The position numbers were made by a program, and so were the translations under genes. Shown in pieces: positions 37,533-45,671 of a stretch of 64,000 nucleotides of DNA; the stretch's first letter is position 1; the number at the start of each line of letters is the position of its first letter. This DNA is from Bacteroidales bacterium (GTDB taxonomy: Bacteria; Bacteroidota; Bacteroidia; Bacteroidales; UBA932), in contig JAFSMS010000107.1 of NCBI GenBank assembly GCA_017447815.1, forward strand, positions 1-64,000, in the 5' to 3' direction. Under the pieces are notes generated by a model. That model saw only the letters and a program-made list of their open reading frames with translations. It was not told the DNA's origin and made no database searches.

Positions 37533-37567
37533 GGTGAAGGCGAGGAGGCGGAATGCCGGGAATTTTG

Positions 37568-37575
37568 TATTTTTG
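37568..37575 (+). promoter_or_regulatory. -7 element for rnhB
   Basis: TATTTTTG matches TAnnTTTG and ends 5 bp before the rnhB ATG. Confidence 0.62.
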
Positions 37576-37580
37576 TAGTG

Positions 37581-38195
37581 ATGAAACCGAACCTGAAGGC
37601 ATATTGTGAGGCCGGCCGACTGGAAGCCGGTTGCGACGAAGCCGGCCGCGGCCCGCTGGCGGGGCCGGTGTATGCCGCCGCGGTCATTCTTCCGCCGGAT
37701 TTCCACCACCCCCTCCTGAACGACTCCAAGCAGATGAGCGAAAAGGCCCGTGAAACGCTTCGGCCCATTATCGAGGCCGAAGCGATCGCCTGGGCGGTAG
37801 AGGCGGTATCGGCCCGGGAGATTGACACGCTGAACATTCTCTGGGCTTCGGTGACGGGGATGCAGCGGGCGGTGCTGCGCCTGAACCCCAGGCCGGATTT
37901 TCTCCTGATCGATGGCAACAGGTTCCGTCCTTTCGGCCCGTACGGATGCAAGGATTTCCAGACGGTGGTGCACGGGGATGCCACCTATGCCAGCATCGCG
38001 GCGGCCAGTGTCCTGGCCAAAACCTACCGGGACGAATTCATGCGTTCACTGGCGGCCGAATACCCCTGGTACGGCTGGGACCGCAACATGGGCTACCCCA
38101 CGTCGGAGCACATCGAGGCCATCCGCCGATACGGCTACACCCCCTGGCATCGCAAATCTTTCCATGTGAAAGAGTTGGAACCTTCCCTGTTTTGA
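37581..38195 (+). CDS. rnhB: Ribonuclease HII
   Basis: A 204-residue enzyme that removes ribonucleotides and RNA primers from RNA/DNA hybrids. ATG 37581 gives [20 protein letters not shown]; an open frame runs upstream through the tandem array but is not a plausible extension. Catalytic DEDD residues: Asp19 and Glu20 ([13 protein letters not shown]), Asp in LLIDGNRF, and Asp in [18 protein letters not shown]. Length is normal for the family. A promoter element stands 5 bp before the start, so the mRNA is likely leaderless. Confidence 0.96.
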   Translation: MKPNLKAYCEAGRLEAGCDEAGRGPLAGPVYAAAVILPPDFHHPLLNDSKQMSEKARETLRPIIEAEAIAWAVEAVSAREIDTLNILWASVTGMQRAVLRLNPRPDFLLIDGNRFRPFGPYGCKDFQTVVHGDATYASIAAASVLAKTYRDEFMRSLAAEYPWYGWDRNMGYPTSEHIEAIRRYGYTPWHRKSFHVKELEPSLF

Positions 38196-38198
38196 GGC

Positions 38199-40973
38199 TC
38201 AGGCTTTGGAAGCTGCCGTAGTACAGGCGTTTACCAGATAAACGATGGAGCGATAGGTGATTCCTCCATGGGTGGAAAGACCTATCTCGCAAGTGCGGCT
38301 GTTGGAGTATCCTTCTTTTACGCCATGCTCTTTCAATGCCCGTTTCAGTTTCCTGAGCGCATAGGCGTTCATCTCCGGATGGGTCATGCCCTTGTCCCCG
38401 GCATAGGCGCAGCAACCAATCTCTTCCGGCACAAACACATGCGTGGAACATTTTTGGGCCAGTTGTACCAAGGCATCCTTGAGCCCCATCAGGCGGGTGG
38501 AGCAAGTCACATGCACAGCCACGGGCGTGTCCATGGGATGGAACTCCAGCCGGGGAGCCACAAAGCGCAGAAGGAATTCCGCCGGCTCGTATAAATGGAT
38601 GTTTTTGATTTCCTTACGCATCCTGTGTAAACAAGGGCTCTGGTCACAAAGCACCGGATATTTCCCTTGGGCCGATGCTTCCCAAAGGGCGGCTTCCAAT
38701 TCCCGAATCTTCTTGTCGGCCACCTCCGGCATACCCTTGCTTTCCCAGATGGTCCCGCAGCAGAGATTCTCCATCCTGGGCGGGAAGATGATCTCGAAGC
38801 CGGCTTTGTTCAGCAGCTCCACCGTCTCTTCCATGAGGGGCTTGACTGTATCGGCCGGCGCCTGCGCCATGGTCTGATTGAGGCAACTGGGGAAATAAAC
38901 CACCTTGAGCGGACTTTGAGGGGATGACGGCTTCCTCATTTTCAAGGGAAGCGGCGTTTCGGGAGTCCAGAGCGGGAGCCCCATGGTGTGCAATCCCTTT
39001 CCGACGGCGCCCATCAGCGTGTCGCCAAGGACCAGATGGGCGGCGTGGGCCACGCCCAAGGTGCCGCGCACCAGGGTTTTGGTGCCCCTGAAATGCTCTG
39101 CCACCCAGGCTCCCAGCCAGTTTCCGGCAACGCCCAGATGCTCTTTGCGGAGTTCATGGGTCATGTCTCCCACGTTGATGCGCATGGGGCAGGAGGAGGA
39201 ACACAGGCCGTCTCCGGCACAAGTAACCTGTCCGGGATAGCCATAGGCCTTTTCCAGGGCTTCCCAAGGCTCTCCGGCGGCTTTTCTGCGGGCGATCTCC
39301 CGCTGGACCACAATCCGGGTACGGGAACTGAGCGTGAAACCGCAGGTTACGCAGTTTACCTCGCAGAAACCGCATTCTATGCATTTGTTAACGCTTTCAT
39401 AAGGCAGTACGGGCATGGCTTTGAGGTTCTTGAGGTAGCAGTCTTTGTCCTCATTGAAAATCACGCCCGGATTCAGGATGCCCTTAGGGTCCAGCAGTTT
39501 TTTAATGCGTCTCATAAGGCCGAAGGCCTCCGCTCCCCATTCCTGTTCCACGAAAGGCGCCATGTTGCGGCCGGTGCCGTGTTCCGCTTTCAGGGAACCG
39601 TCGTACTTTTCCACCACCAGATTCACCACATCCTTGATCATGGCGTCGTAGCGCAGGATGTCCTCCCTTGTTTCGAACGCCTGGTTGATAATGAAATGGA
39701 AGTTTCCTTCCAAGGCGTGTCCGTAAATACAGGAATCCGTGTAGCCGTGCTTGTCCAACAGGGCCGACAAATCCGCGGTGGCGGCCGGTAGGTCTTCGAT
39801 ATGGAAAGCCACGTCTTCAATCAGGCAAGTGGTTCCCTCTTTCCGCATGCCGCCCACGGTGGGGAAAATACCCGAGCGGATGGCCCAGTACTGCATCACT
39901 TCGGCCGGGTCTGAAGAGAAGCGGACCTCTGCCCGGAACGGCCTGAGTGTATGGATGATGGTGTCTATCTGCTCCTGCAGCGTTTCCGGCGACTGAGCCT
40001 GCGTCTCCGTCAGGACGGCTGTGAGGTCCGGTACATCGGCCTGTAAATGAGGGTCGTTCACGGAAGCCAGGCTCCGCTTGTCCAACAGTTCCGCGGCCGA
40101 TACCGGTTTCCCCTTCATGGCCACAACAGCCTTGGCGGCCGTTACCATGTCCGGGAAATAAATCATGGCGCTGGCCTTGTACGGGGCGATGGGAAGGGTT
40201 TTCATATTCACCTCCGACAGGAAGGCCAAGGTCCCTTCAGAGCCCACCATCAAATGGGAGAGCATCTCGAAGGGGTCCTCGTATGCCACAAGAGGCCTCA
40301 GATTAAGGCCGGTCACATTCTTGATGCTGTATTTATGGCGGATGCGCCGGGCCAGCTTTTCGTTCCCCAGCACTTCTTCCCGGAGTCTTGTCAATCCCTC
40401 CAGAATTTCCGGATGCGTCTTCCGGAAGGCCTCCCGGGAACTTGCCGAGCCCGTGTCCAAGACGGTGCCGTCGGCCAGTACCAGGCGGGCGCTCACCAGC
40501 ATCTTGTCCGAGTTGGCATGGGTGCCGCAACTCATGCCGGAAGCGTTGTTGGCCACAATGCCGCCCACCATGCAACTGCCGATGGAGGCCGGATCCGGGC
40601 CGAAGTACCTGCCGTAGGGTGCCAGAAGCCGGTTCACCCTTGCCCCGACAATGCCGGGCTGCAGTGTTACGGTGGTGTCATCGTGGTACTCCCATCTCTC
40701 CCAATGCTTGCCGGCTACCAGAAGGATGCTGTCCGTGACGGCCTGCCCGGAAAGGGAGGTCCCTGCCGCGCGGAAAGTCACCGGAAGGCCCATTTTATGC
40801 GCCAAGGTAAGAATCCTGGATACTTCATCCTCGTCGGCAGCCCGCAGAACCACCCGGGGCTTCAGTTTGTATTCGCTGGCGTCGGCCCCCCAGGCAAGGG
40901 TGCGAAGTTCGTCCGTATAAATGCGGTCCTTGGGCAGGATGCCCTTGACGGCCTTCAGAAATGCGTCCATCAT
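38199..40973 (-). CDS. FAD- and Fe-S-binding D-lactate dehydrogenase-type oxidoreductase
   Basis: A 924-residue fusion protein. An FAD-binding-4 domain (about residues 35-180, PVTFRAAGTSLSGQAV, GGIVANNASGMSCGTHANSD) and an FAD-oxidase C domain (about 250-490, SLKAEHGTGRNMAPFVEQEW) are followed by a ferredoxin-like region (CIECGFCEVNC, then the altered second site CAGDGLCSSSCP). Last come two CCG domains (CCGTIWESKGMPE, CCAYAGDKGMTHPE), as in GlpC/GlcF-type subunits. Such single-chain enzymes oxidise D-lactate or another D-2-hydroxyacid and pass electrons to quinone. Substrate cannot be decided here. The gene is convergent with rnhB, with 3 bp between stops. Confidence 0.9.
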   Translation of the reverse strand: MMDAFLKAVKGILPKDRIYTDELRTLAWGADASEYKLKPRVVLRAADEDEVSRILTLAHKMGLPVTFRAAGTSLSGQAVTDSILLVAGKHWERWEYHDDTTVTLQPGIVGARVNRLLAPYGRYFGPDPASIGSCMVGGIVANNASGMSCGTHANSDKMLVSARLVLADGTVLDTGSASSREAFRKTHPEILEGLTRLREEVLGNEKLARRIRHKYSIKNVTGLNLRPLVAYEDPFEMLSHLMVGSEGTLAFLSEVNMKTLPIAPYKASAMIYFPDMVTAAKAVVAMKGKPVSAAELLDKRSLASVNDPHLQADVPDLTAVLTETQAQSPETLQEQIDTIIHTLRPFRAEVRFSSDPAEVMQYWAIRSGIFPTVGGMRKEGTTCLIEDVAFHIEDLPAATADLSALLDKHGYTDSCIYGHALEGNFHFIINQAFETREDILRYDAMIKDVVNLVVEKYDGSLKAEHGTGRNMAPFVEQEWGAEAFGLMRRIKKLLDPKGILNPGVIFNEDKDCYLKNLKAMPVLPYESVNKCIECGFCEVNCVTCGFTLSSRTRIVVQREIARRKAAGEPWEALEKAYGYPGQVTCAGDGLCSSSCPMRINVGDMTHELRKEHLGVAGNWLGAWVAEHFRGTKTLVRGTLGVAHAAHLVLGDTLMGAVGKGLHTMGLPLWTPETPLPLKMRKPSSPQSPLKVVYFPSCLNQTMAQAPADTVKPLMEETVELLNKAGFEIIFPPRMENLCCGTIWESKGMPEVADKKIRELEAALWEASAQGKYPVLCDQSPCLHRMRKEIKNIHLYEPAEFLLRFVAPRLEFHPMDTPVAVHVTCSTRLMGLKDALVQLAQKCSTHVFVPEEIGCCAYAGDKGMTHPEMNAYALRKLKRALKEHGVKEGYSNSRTCEIGLSTHGGITYRSIVYLVNACTTAASKA

Positions 40974-41033
40974 CGTCCGGAAAAAGTAGTGTTCAAATTT
41001 CGCAATTCTAATTGGATTATCCTAAAAAAAGGG

Positions 41034-41041
41034 TATCTTTA
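41034..41041 (+). promoter_or_regulatory. Possible -7 element for the nucleoside hydrolase gene
   Basis: TATCTTTA, one base from TAnnTTTG, 28 bp before the ATG in the AT-rich gap after the divergent dehydrogenase gene. Confidence 0.4.
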
Positions 41042-41069
41042 CAACAATGTGTCAGTAAAAGAAAGCCCC

Positions 41070-42119
41070 ATGTATGGACGAATAAAAACAAGCCTCTTCC
41101 TCCTTGCCGTCGCCATGCTCGCCGCCTGTGCAAAAGGCAAGGACGGCACGTCTTATGACGGCATTCCGCTCGTCATCCTGGATACGGACCTTGGCTCTTC
41201 GACGGACGACCTGTTCGCCATGGAGATGCTTTACCGGTACGAGGAGGAGGGGAAGTGCAAACTCCTCGGGGTTGTCGTGGACCGGGAAGGGGAAGCCTGC
41301 GCCGCCGTTGCGGACGTGATGAATACCTATTTCAACCATGCCGATATGCCGATCGGCCTGATACGGAAGGGCATTCCTTCTCCCCGGGTGTGGATTGATT
41401 ACAAGTCTCTTCCGGCTTATGCCGATGACCGGGGAGAGGCGCTTTTCCGCCGCAGCGTCAGCGACTGCTCCGCCCTGCCGGACGGCTGGGAACTGTACCG
41501 CAGGCTCCTTGCATCGGCCCCGGACAAGTCCGTCACCATCTGTTCCATCGGATTTGTCACTTCGCTCGCGCAACTGCTGGAATCCGGGCCGGACGGGTAC
41601 TCGCCCCTCAGCGGCGTGGACCTGGTTCGCAGGAAGGTCCGGAGGATTCAACTGATGGGCGGCGTTTTCGGGGATTCCGTGGAACCGGATTTCAACTTTG
41701 CCCAGGGCCTCTCTTTCGCGCAGACTTTCTTCCGGCTCTGGCCGCGGGATGTCGATATCGTTTTTACGCCCATGGAAGCGGGCGACCCTGTCGAATATAC
41801 CCCTGAACAGGTCCTTGCAGACATATCCTGGACGGATGTCCATCCCATCAAGCAGGTCTATCTCACCTGTGAATGCGACACCGGGCAGAAGATGTGGGAC
41901 CCGCTGACCGTCATCAACGCCGTGGAAGGAGACCCGCTCTTTACGTTCTCTCCCAGAGGCACGGTGACCTTGTCCGACAAGGCGGTCACCACGTTTACGG
42001 CGTCTCCCGACGGGAACTGCCGGTACCAGATTGCCGGTGACGCCGCATGGGCGGAAAGCATGCTGGGCAAAATCAGGGCCTGCAACCGCTTGCCCGCCAA
42101 GACAGGACTTCAGCCCTGA
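41070..42119 (+). CDS. Nucleoside hydrolase-like lipoprotein
   Basis: A 349-residue protein starting at ATG 41070 (MYGRIKTSLFLLAVAMLAAC, lipobox LAAC); a longer open frame upstream runs antisense through the dehydrogenase gene and was rejected. The inosine/uridine-preferring nucleoside hydrolase calcium-site motif is near the N-terminus as DTDLGSSTDDLFAMEML, a variant of DTDxGxDDxxA with two extra residues, typical of exported Bacteroidetes members. ICSIGFVTSLAQLL and KVRRIQLMGG match later family segments. It would hydrolyse the N-glycosidic bond of nucleosides outside the cytoplasm to release ribose. Substrate is unproven. Confidence 0.88.
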   Translation: MYGRIKTSLFLLAVAMLAACAKGKDGTSYDGIPLVILDTDLGSSTDDLFAMEMLYRYEEEGKCKLLGVVVDREGEACAAVADVMNTYFNHADMPIGLIRKGIPSPRVWIDYKSLPAYADDRGEALFRRSVSDCSALPDGWELYRRLLASAPDKSVTICSIGFVTSLAQLLESGPDGYSPLSGVDLVRRKVRRIQLMGGVFGDSVEPDFNFAQGLSFAQTFFRLWPRDVDIVFTPMEAGDPVEYTPEQVLADISWTDVHPIKQVYLTCECDTGQKMWDPLTVINAVEGDPLFTFSPRGTVTLSDKAVTTFTASPDGNCRYQIAGDAAWAESMLGKIRACNRLPAKTGLQP

Positions 42120-42161
42120 TTTTCCGGGGCTTAAGGGCGGGGGAATCTCCTTCTTTTTATG

Positions 42162-42169
42162 TATCTTTG
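42162..42169 (+). promoter_or_regulatory. -7 element for the S46 peptidase gene
   Basis: TATCTTTG matches TAnnTTTG, 16 bp before the ATG. Confidence 0.65.
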
Positions 42170-42185
42170 TACAAATTCTATATTC

Positions 42186-44279
42186 ATGAAACGTATTTTC
42201 GCAATCCTGGCCGGCCTCGCCATCACGGTGAGCGCCATGGCCGACGAAGGAATGTGGCTTTTGCCCCTCCTGAAACAACTTAACGGAAAAGATCTCAAGG
42301 CCGCCGGCTGCCGCCTGAGCCCGGACGAGATTTACAGCATCAACAAAACCTCCCTCAAGGACGCCATCGTCCACTTCGGCGGCGGCTGCACGGGAGAGAT
42401 GATATCGGCCCAGGGCCTGCTGGTGACCAACCATCACTGCGGCTACAGCAGCATCCAGGGCCTGTCCACCGACGAGCACAACTACCTCATGGACGGCTAC
42501 TGGGCCAAGAACTATGCCGAAGAAATCCCCTGCCCGGGCCTTACGGTGACCTTCCTCGTCTCCATGGAGGACGTGACCGACGCCATTGAAAACAAGGGCG
42601 CCAAGGCCGAAGACATCGAAAAGGCCGCCCAGGAAGCCAATCCCGGCTGCCGCGTCACCGTCACCGGCTTCTACAACGACAACGTTCACTACCTCATCGT
42701 GTACCGCACCTATACGGACGTGCGCTTCGTGGGCGCCCCTCCGGCATCCATGGGCAAGTTCGGCGGAGAGACCGACAACTGGATGTGGCCCCGCCACACC
42801 TGCGACTTCTCCATGTTCCGCGTCTATGCCGGAAAGGACAACCTGCCGGCCGAATACAGTGCGGACAATGTTCCCTACAAGCCCGCCCGCAGCCTTAAAA
42901 TCGCCACAGGAGGCGTGAAGGAGAACGATTTCGCCATGGTCATGGGCTATCCCGGACGCACCCAGCGCTACCAGACGGCCGCCCAACTCAATAACATGAT
43001 CGAGACCAACCGCATCCGCATCGACGCCCGCACCGTCCGCCAGGACATCATGTGGGAAGCCATGTGCGCCGACCCTTCCGTCCAACTCAAGTATGCCGAC
43101 AAGTACGCCGGCAGCGCCAACGGCTGGAAGAAGTGGCAGGGCGAGGAACTGGCCTTCCAGAACCTGAACATCATCGGCCGGGAAGAGCAGAAAGAGGCCG
43201 CGCTGAAGGCCTGGATCGAAGCCTCGCCGGAGCGCAAGGCCCTGTACGGCACCCCCGTTGAGGACATCGCCGCCTATGTGAAGGCCAACGAGGCCGACAA
43301 CCGCGCCATCACCCTCCTCTCCGAGGCTCCGCTGCGCATCGAACTCCTGGGCCTGGCCGCCGGGTCGTTCCGCCTGTTCTCCAACGGCATTCCCGAGGGG
43401 GCCGACACCACCGCCCTTCTCCTGCAGGCCGTGGATGCCATGAAGGACCAGTACCGCGACTATGTGGAACCGCTGGACCGCAAGGAAGCCGTGGCCCTGC
43501 TGGACTTCTACCGGAAGAACGCCAAGCCCGAGGACTTCCTGCAGGGCCTGGACGGGGTTGATTTCACTGCCCTGGACATCCCCGCCTATGTGCAGAAACT
43601 CTTCGACAACAGCGTCTTCACCTCCTATGAAAAAGCCCGTGAAGCCGCTTCCAAGGGCCTTTCCGCCTTTGCCGACGACCCCGCCGTGGCGCTCTACAAC
43701 AGCGCCGTCACCGTGCTGATGAAATACTACCAGAAGGCCTTCTTCTCCAATGACGAGAAGTACGACACCGCCCGCAAGCACTTCGCCGCCGCCCTCATGG
43801 AGTGGCAGAAAGGCCAGGCCATGTACCCGGACGCCAACTCCACCATGCGCCTCACCTACGGCAAGGTGCTGCCCTACAGCCCCAAGGACGGCCTCAAGTA
43901 CCTGCACTTCACCACCGCCAAGGGCCTCCTGGAGAAGGAAGATCCTAATAATCCGGAATTTATCCTGCCTGAAGGCATCAAGAACCTGCTCCTGGCCGGC
44001 GACTACGGCCGCTGGGCCGACAAGGACGGCACCCTGCACACCTGCTTCCTCACCAACAACGACATCACCGGCGGCAACTCCGGTTCGCCCGTGCTGGACG
44101 CCAAGGGCAACCTCATCGGCCTGGCCTTTGACGGCAACTGGGAAAGCATGAGTTCCGACGTCATGTTCGAACCCGACCTCCAGCGCTGCATCTGCGTGGA
44201 TATCCGCTACGTCCTCTGGCTGGTGGAGAAATACGGCGGCGCCCACAACATTATCAACGAACTTTCGTTCGCCAAATAA
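42186..44279 (+). CDS. dpp7: S46 family dipeptidyl-peptidase, DPP7-like
   Basis: A 697-residue periplasmic peptidase. ATG 42186 gives signal MKRIFAILAGLAITVSAMA. The chymotrypsin-like catalytic core has His84 in TNHHCGY and Ser632 in GGNSGSPVLD; the intervening Asp is expected near TDNWMWPRH. Eighteen residues after the Ser lies Gly650 (AFDGNW). In characterised Porphyromonas enzymes this position is Gly in DPP7 (hydrophobic P1) and Arg in DPP11 (acidic P1), so this copy should prefer hydrophobic P1 residues. It releases dipeptides for uptake and fits peptide-based nutrition. A 107-bp palindromic element follows 47 bp after the stop. Confidence 0.94.
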   Translation: MKRIFAILAGLAITVSAMADEGMWLLPLLKQLNGKDLKAAGCRLSPDEIYSINKTSLKDAIVHFGGGCTGEMISAQGLLVTNHHCGYSSIQGLSTDEHNYLMDGYWAKNYAEEIPCPGLTVTFLVSMEDVTDAIENKGAKAEDIEKAAQEANPGCRVTVTGFYNDNVHYLIVYRTYTDVRFVGAPPASMGKFGGETDNWMWPRHTCDFSMFRVYAGKDNLPAEYSADNVPYKPARSLKIATGGVKENDFAMVMGYPGRTQRYQTAAQLNNMIETNRIRIDARTVRQDIMWEAMCADPSVQLKYADKYAGSANGWKKWQGEELAFQNLNIIGREEQKEAALKAWIEASPERKALYGTPVEDIAAYVKANEADNRAITLLSEAPLRIELLGLAAGSFRLFSNGIPEGADTTALLLQAVDAMKDQYRDYVEPLDRKEAVALLDFYRKNAKPEDFLQGLDGVDFTALDIPAYVQKLFDNSVFTSYEKAREAASKGLSAFADDPAVALYNSAVTVLMKYYQKAFFSNDEKYDTARKHFAAALMEWQKGQAMYPDANSTMRLTYGKVLPYSPKDGLKYLHFTTAKGLLEKEDPNNPEFILPEGIKNLLLAGDYGRWADKDGTLHTCFLTNNDITGGNSGSPVLDAKGNLIGLAFDGNWESMSSDVMFEPDLQRCICVDIRYVLWLVEKYGGAHNIINELSFAK

Positions 44280-44326
44280 AACGGGCCGTGTCCCTTCCGC
44301 GCCCCGTGGCTTCCGCGGTCTCCGTG

Positions 44327-44433
44327 GGTGACACTTAAGTTCCTATGGAACAATGCTTTACGTACAATCCTCTGCGCTTTTTGCGCAGAGGATTGTACGT
44401 AACATGCTGTGTCACAGCTATTTGGCTGCCACC
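44327..44433. repeat. 107-bp palindromic element, copy B
   Basis: GGTGAC...GCCACC ends, with central hairpin CAATCCTCTGCGC / GCGCAGAGGATTG. It lies between the S46 peptidase gene and the mrp promoter. Same length as copies A and C. Confidence 0.88.
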
Positions 44434-44464
44434 CGGTGGCGTTGCAATCCTGGCTTTTATTTCG

Positions 44465-44472
44465 TAATTTTG
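44465..44472 (+). promoter_or_regulatory. -7 element for mrp
   Basis: TAATTTTG matches TAnnTTTG, 18 bp before the mrp ATG. Confidence 0.65.
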
Positions 44473-44490
44473 CGAACCAAAACGCATCCT

Positions 44491-45564
44491 ATGAATCAGA
44501 ACGAAATACGGCAGTGGCTGCAGGAGGTGCAGCATCCCGGCAAGGAAGACCAGAGCGTCGTGGCGCTGGGTCTGGTGGAAAAGATAGAGATAGAAGAGAA
44601 TCAAGTGCACGTCACGCTGGCGTTTCCCAAACGGCCGGATCCCCTGAAGAATTACCTGGTGGGCGCCGTCCAGGCCTGTCTGTACCGGCACCTGCCCGGC
44701 GGTACGGCCATCGAGGTGGATACCATTGTCAAGGAGCCTGCCAAATCGGCCCCCAAGGGCATCGAGTTCAATCTGGAGCAGTTGCGCGAAGTGAGCCATA
44801 TCGTCGGCATCGCGTCCGGAAAGGGCGGCGTGGGCAAAAGCACCGTCACGGTGAACCTCGCCGTGGCCCTTGCCCGCCTGGGCTATCGCGTAGGGGTGGC
44901 CGATGCCGACGTTTACGGCCCCTCCATCCCCACCATGACCGGCACCGAAGGGGTGACCATCGAGATGGAAGGCGAGGACGAAAACACCAACCTGTTCATC
45001 CCCGTGGAAAAATACGGCGTCAAATGGCTCTCCGTGGGCCACGTTTCCCAGGCCGGCCAGGCCCTGATCTGGCGCGGGCCGATGGCCTCCACCGCCCTCA
45101 AGCAGATTATCCTGCAAACCGCCTGGGGTCCGCTGGACTTCCTTCTGATCGACATGCCTCCGGGAACCGGCGACATCCATATCTCCCTCATCGGCGACGT
45201 GCCCATGAGCGGAGCCGTCATCGTGACCACCCCGCAGACGGTGGCCCTGGCCGATGTCCTCCGTGGGGTGAACATGTTCCGGAATCCGCAAGTGCAGAAG
45301 CCCATCTTCGGCCTGGTGGAAAACATGTCCTGGTTCACCCCGGCGGCCCATCCCGAGGAGAAATACTACCTGTTCGGTAAGGACGGCGGTGCCCGGATGG
45401 CGGCCAACCTGGACATTCCCTTCCTGGGGCAGATTCCCCTGGTGCAGGACATCCGCGAAGGGGCCGACGACGGCGCCCCCGTGGCCCTTTTGGACCGTCC
45501 GGACAGCCAAGCCTTCACGGACCTGGCCCAAAAACTCCTCAACGCCGTCATGGGTGGCTGCTAA
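44491..45564 (+). CDS. mrp: Mrp/ApbC family Fe-S cluster carrier ATPase
   Basis: A 357-residue protein. An N-terminal MIP18 (DUF59) domain (about 1-85) is fused to a deviant-Walker P-loop ATPase: ASGKGGVGKST at 108-118, MPPGTGDIH, VTTPQTVALADV. It moves Fe-S clusters to target enzymes. The usual CxxC near MENMS is missing; the segment reads ENMSWFTPAAHPEEKYY, as in many Bacteroidetes homologues, so the cluster ligands must differ. The start ATG 44491 follows its promoter. The gene is bracketed by two 107-bp elements, and its last codons and stop (GGT GGC TGC TAA) are part of copy C. Confidence 0.95.
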   Translation: MNQNEIRQWLQEVQHPGKEDQSVVALGLVEKIEIEENQVHVTLAFPKRPDPLKNYLVGAVQACLYRHLPGGTAIEVDTIVKEPAKSAPKGIEFNLEQLREVSHIVGIASGKGGVGKSTVTVNLAVALARLGYRVGVADADVYGPSIPTMTGTEGVTIEMEGEDENTNLFIPVEKYGVKWLSVGHVSQAGQALIWRGPMASTALKQIILQTAWGPLDFLLIDMPPGTGDIHISLIGDVPMSGAVIVTTPQTVALADVLRGVNMFRNPQVQKPIFGLVENMSWFTPAAHPEEKYYLFGKDGGARMAANLDIPFLGQIPLVQDIREGADDGAPVALLDRPDSQAFTDLAQKLLNAVMGGC

Positions 45565-45659
45565 GAACCTGTCTCACAGCACTTTACGTGCAATCCTCTG
45601 CGCAAAAAGCGCAGAGGATTGTACGTAAACGACTATGTCTCAGCGAGTTGGCGGCCACC
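45553..45659. repeat. 107-bp palindromic element, copy C
   Basis: GGTGGC...GCCACC ends, central 13-bp hairpin arms CAATCCTCTGCGC / GCGCAGAGGATTG around AAAAA. The left end overlaps the mrp stop codon; the right end lies 12 bp before the stop of the convergent lipoprotein gene. Confidence 0.9.
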
Positions 45660-45671
45660 CGCAGGCGGGCT

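Noticed and set aside
37063..37602. Open frames in several frames of the 51-bp array ([14 protein letters not shown] repeats)
   Set aside because: They exist only because the period is a multiple of three; all frames on both strands are open and there is no start context.
40047..41069. N-terminal extension of the nucleoside hydrolase
   Set aside because: It would run antisense through the dehydrogenase gene; the ATG at 41070 gives a complete lipoprotein signal.
41052..44246. A 1064-codon minus-strand frame over the nucleoside hydrolase and S46 peptidase
   Set aside because: Antisense shadow of two genes with intact motifs; it even crosses an intergenic region without any start signal.
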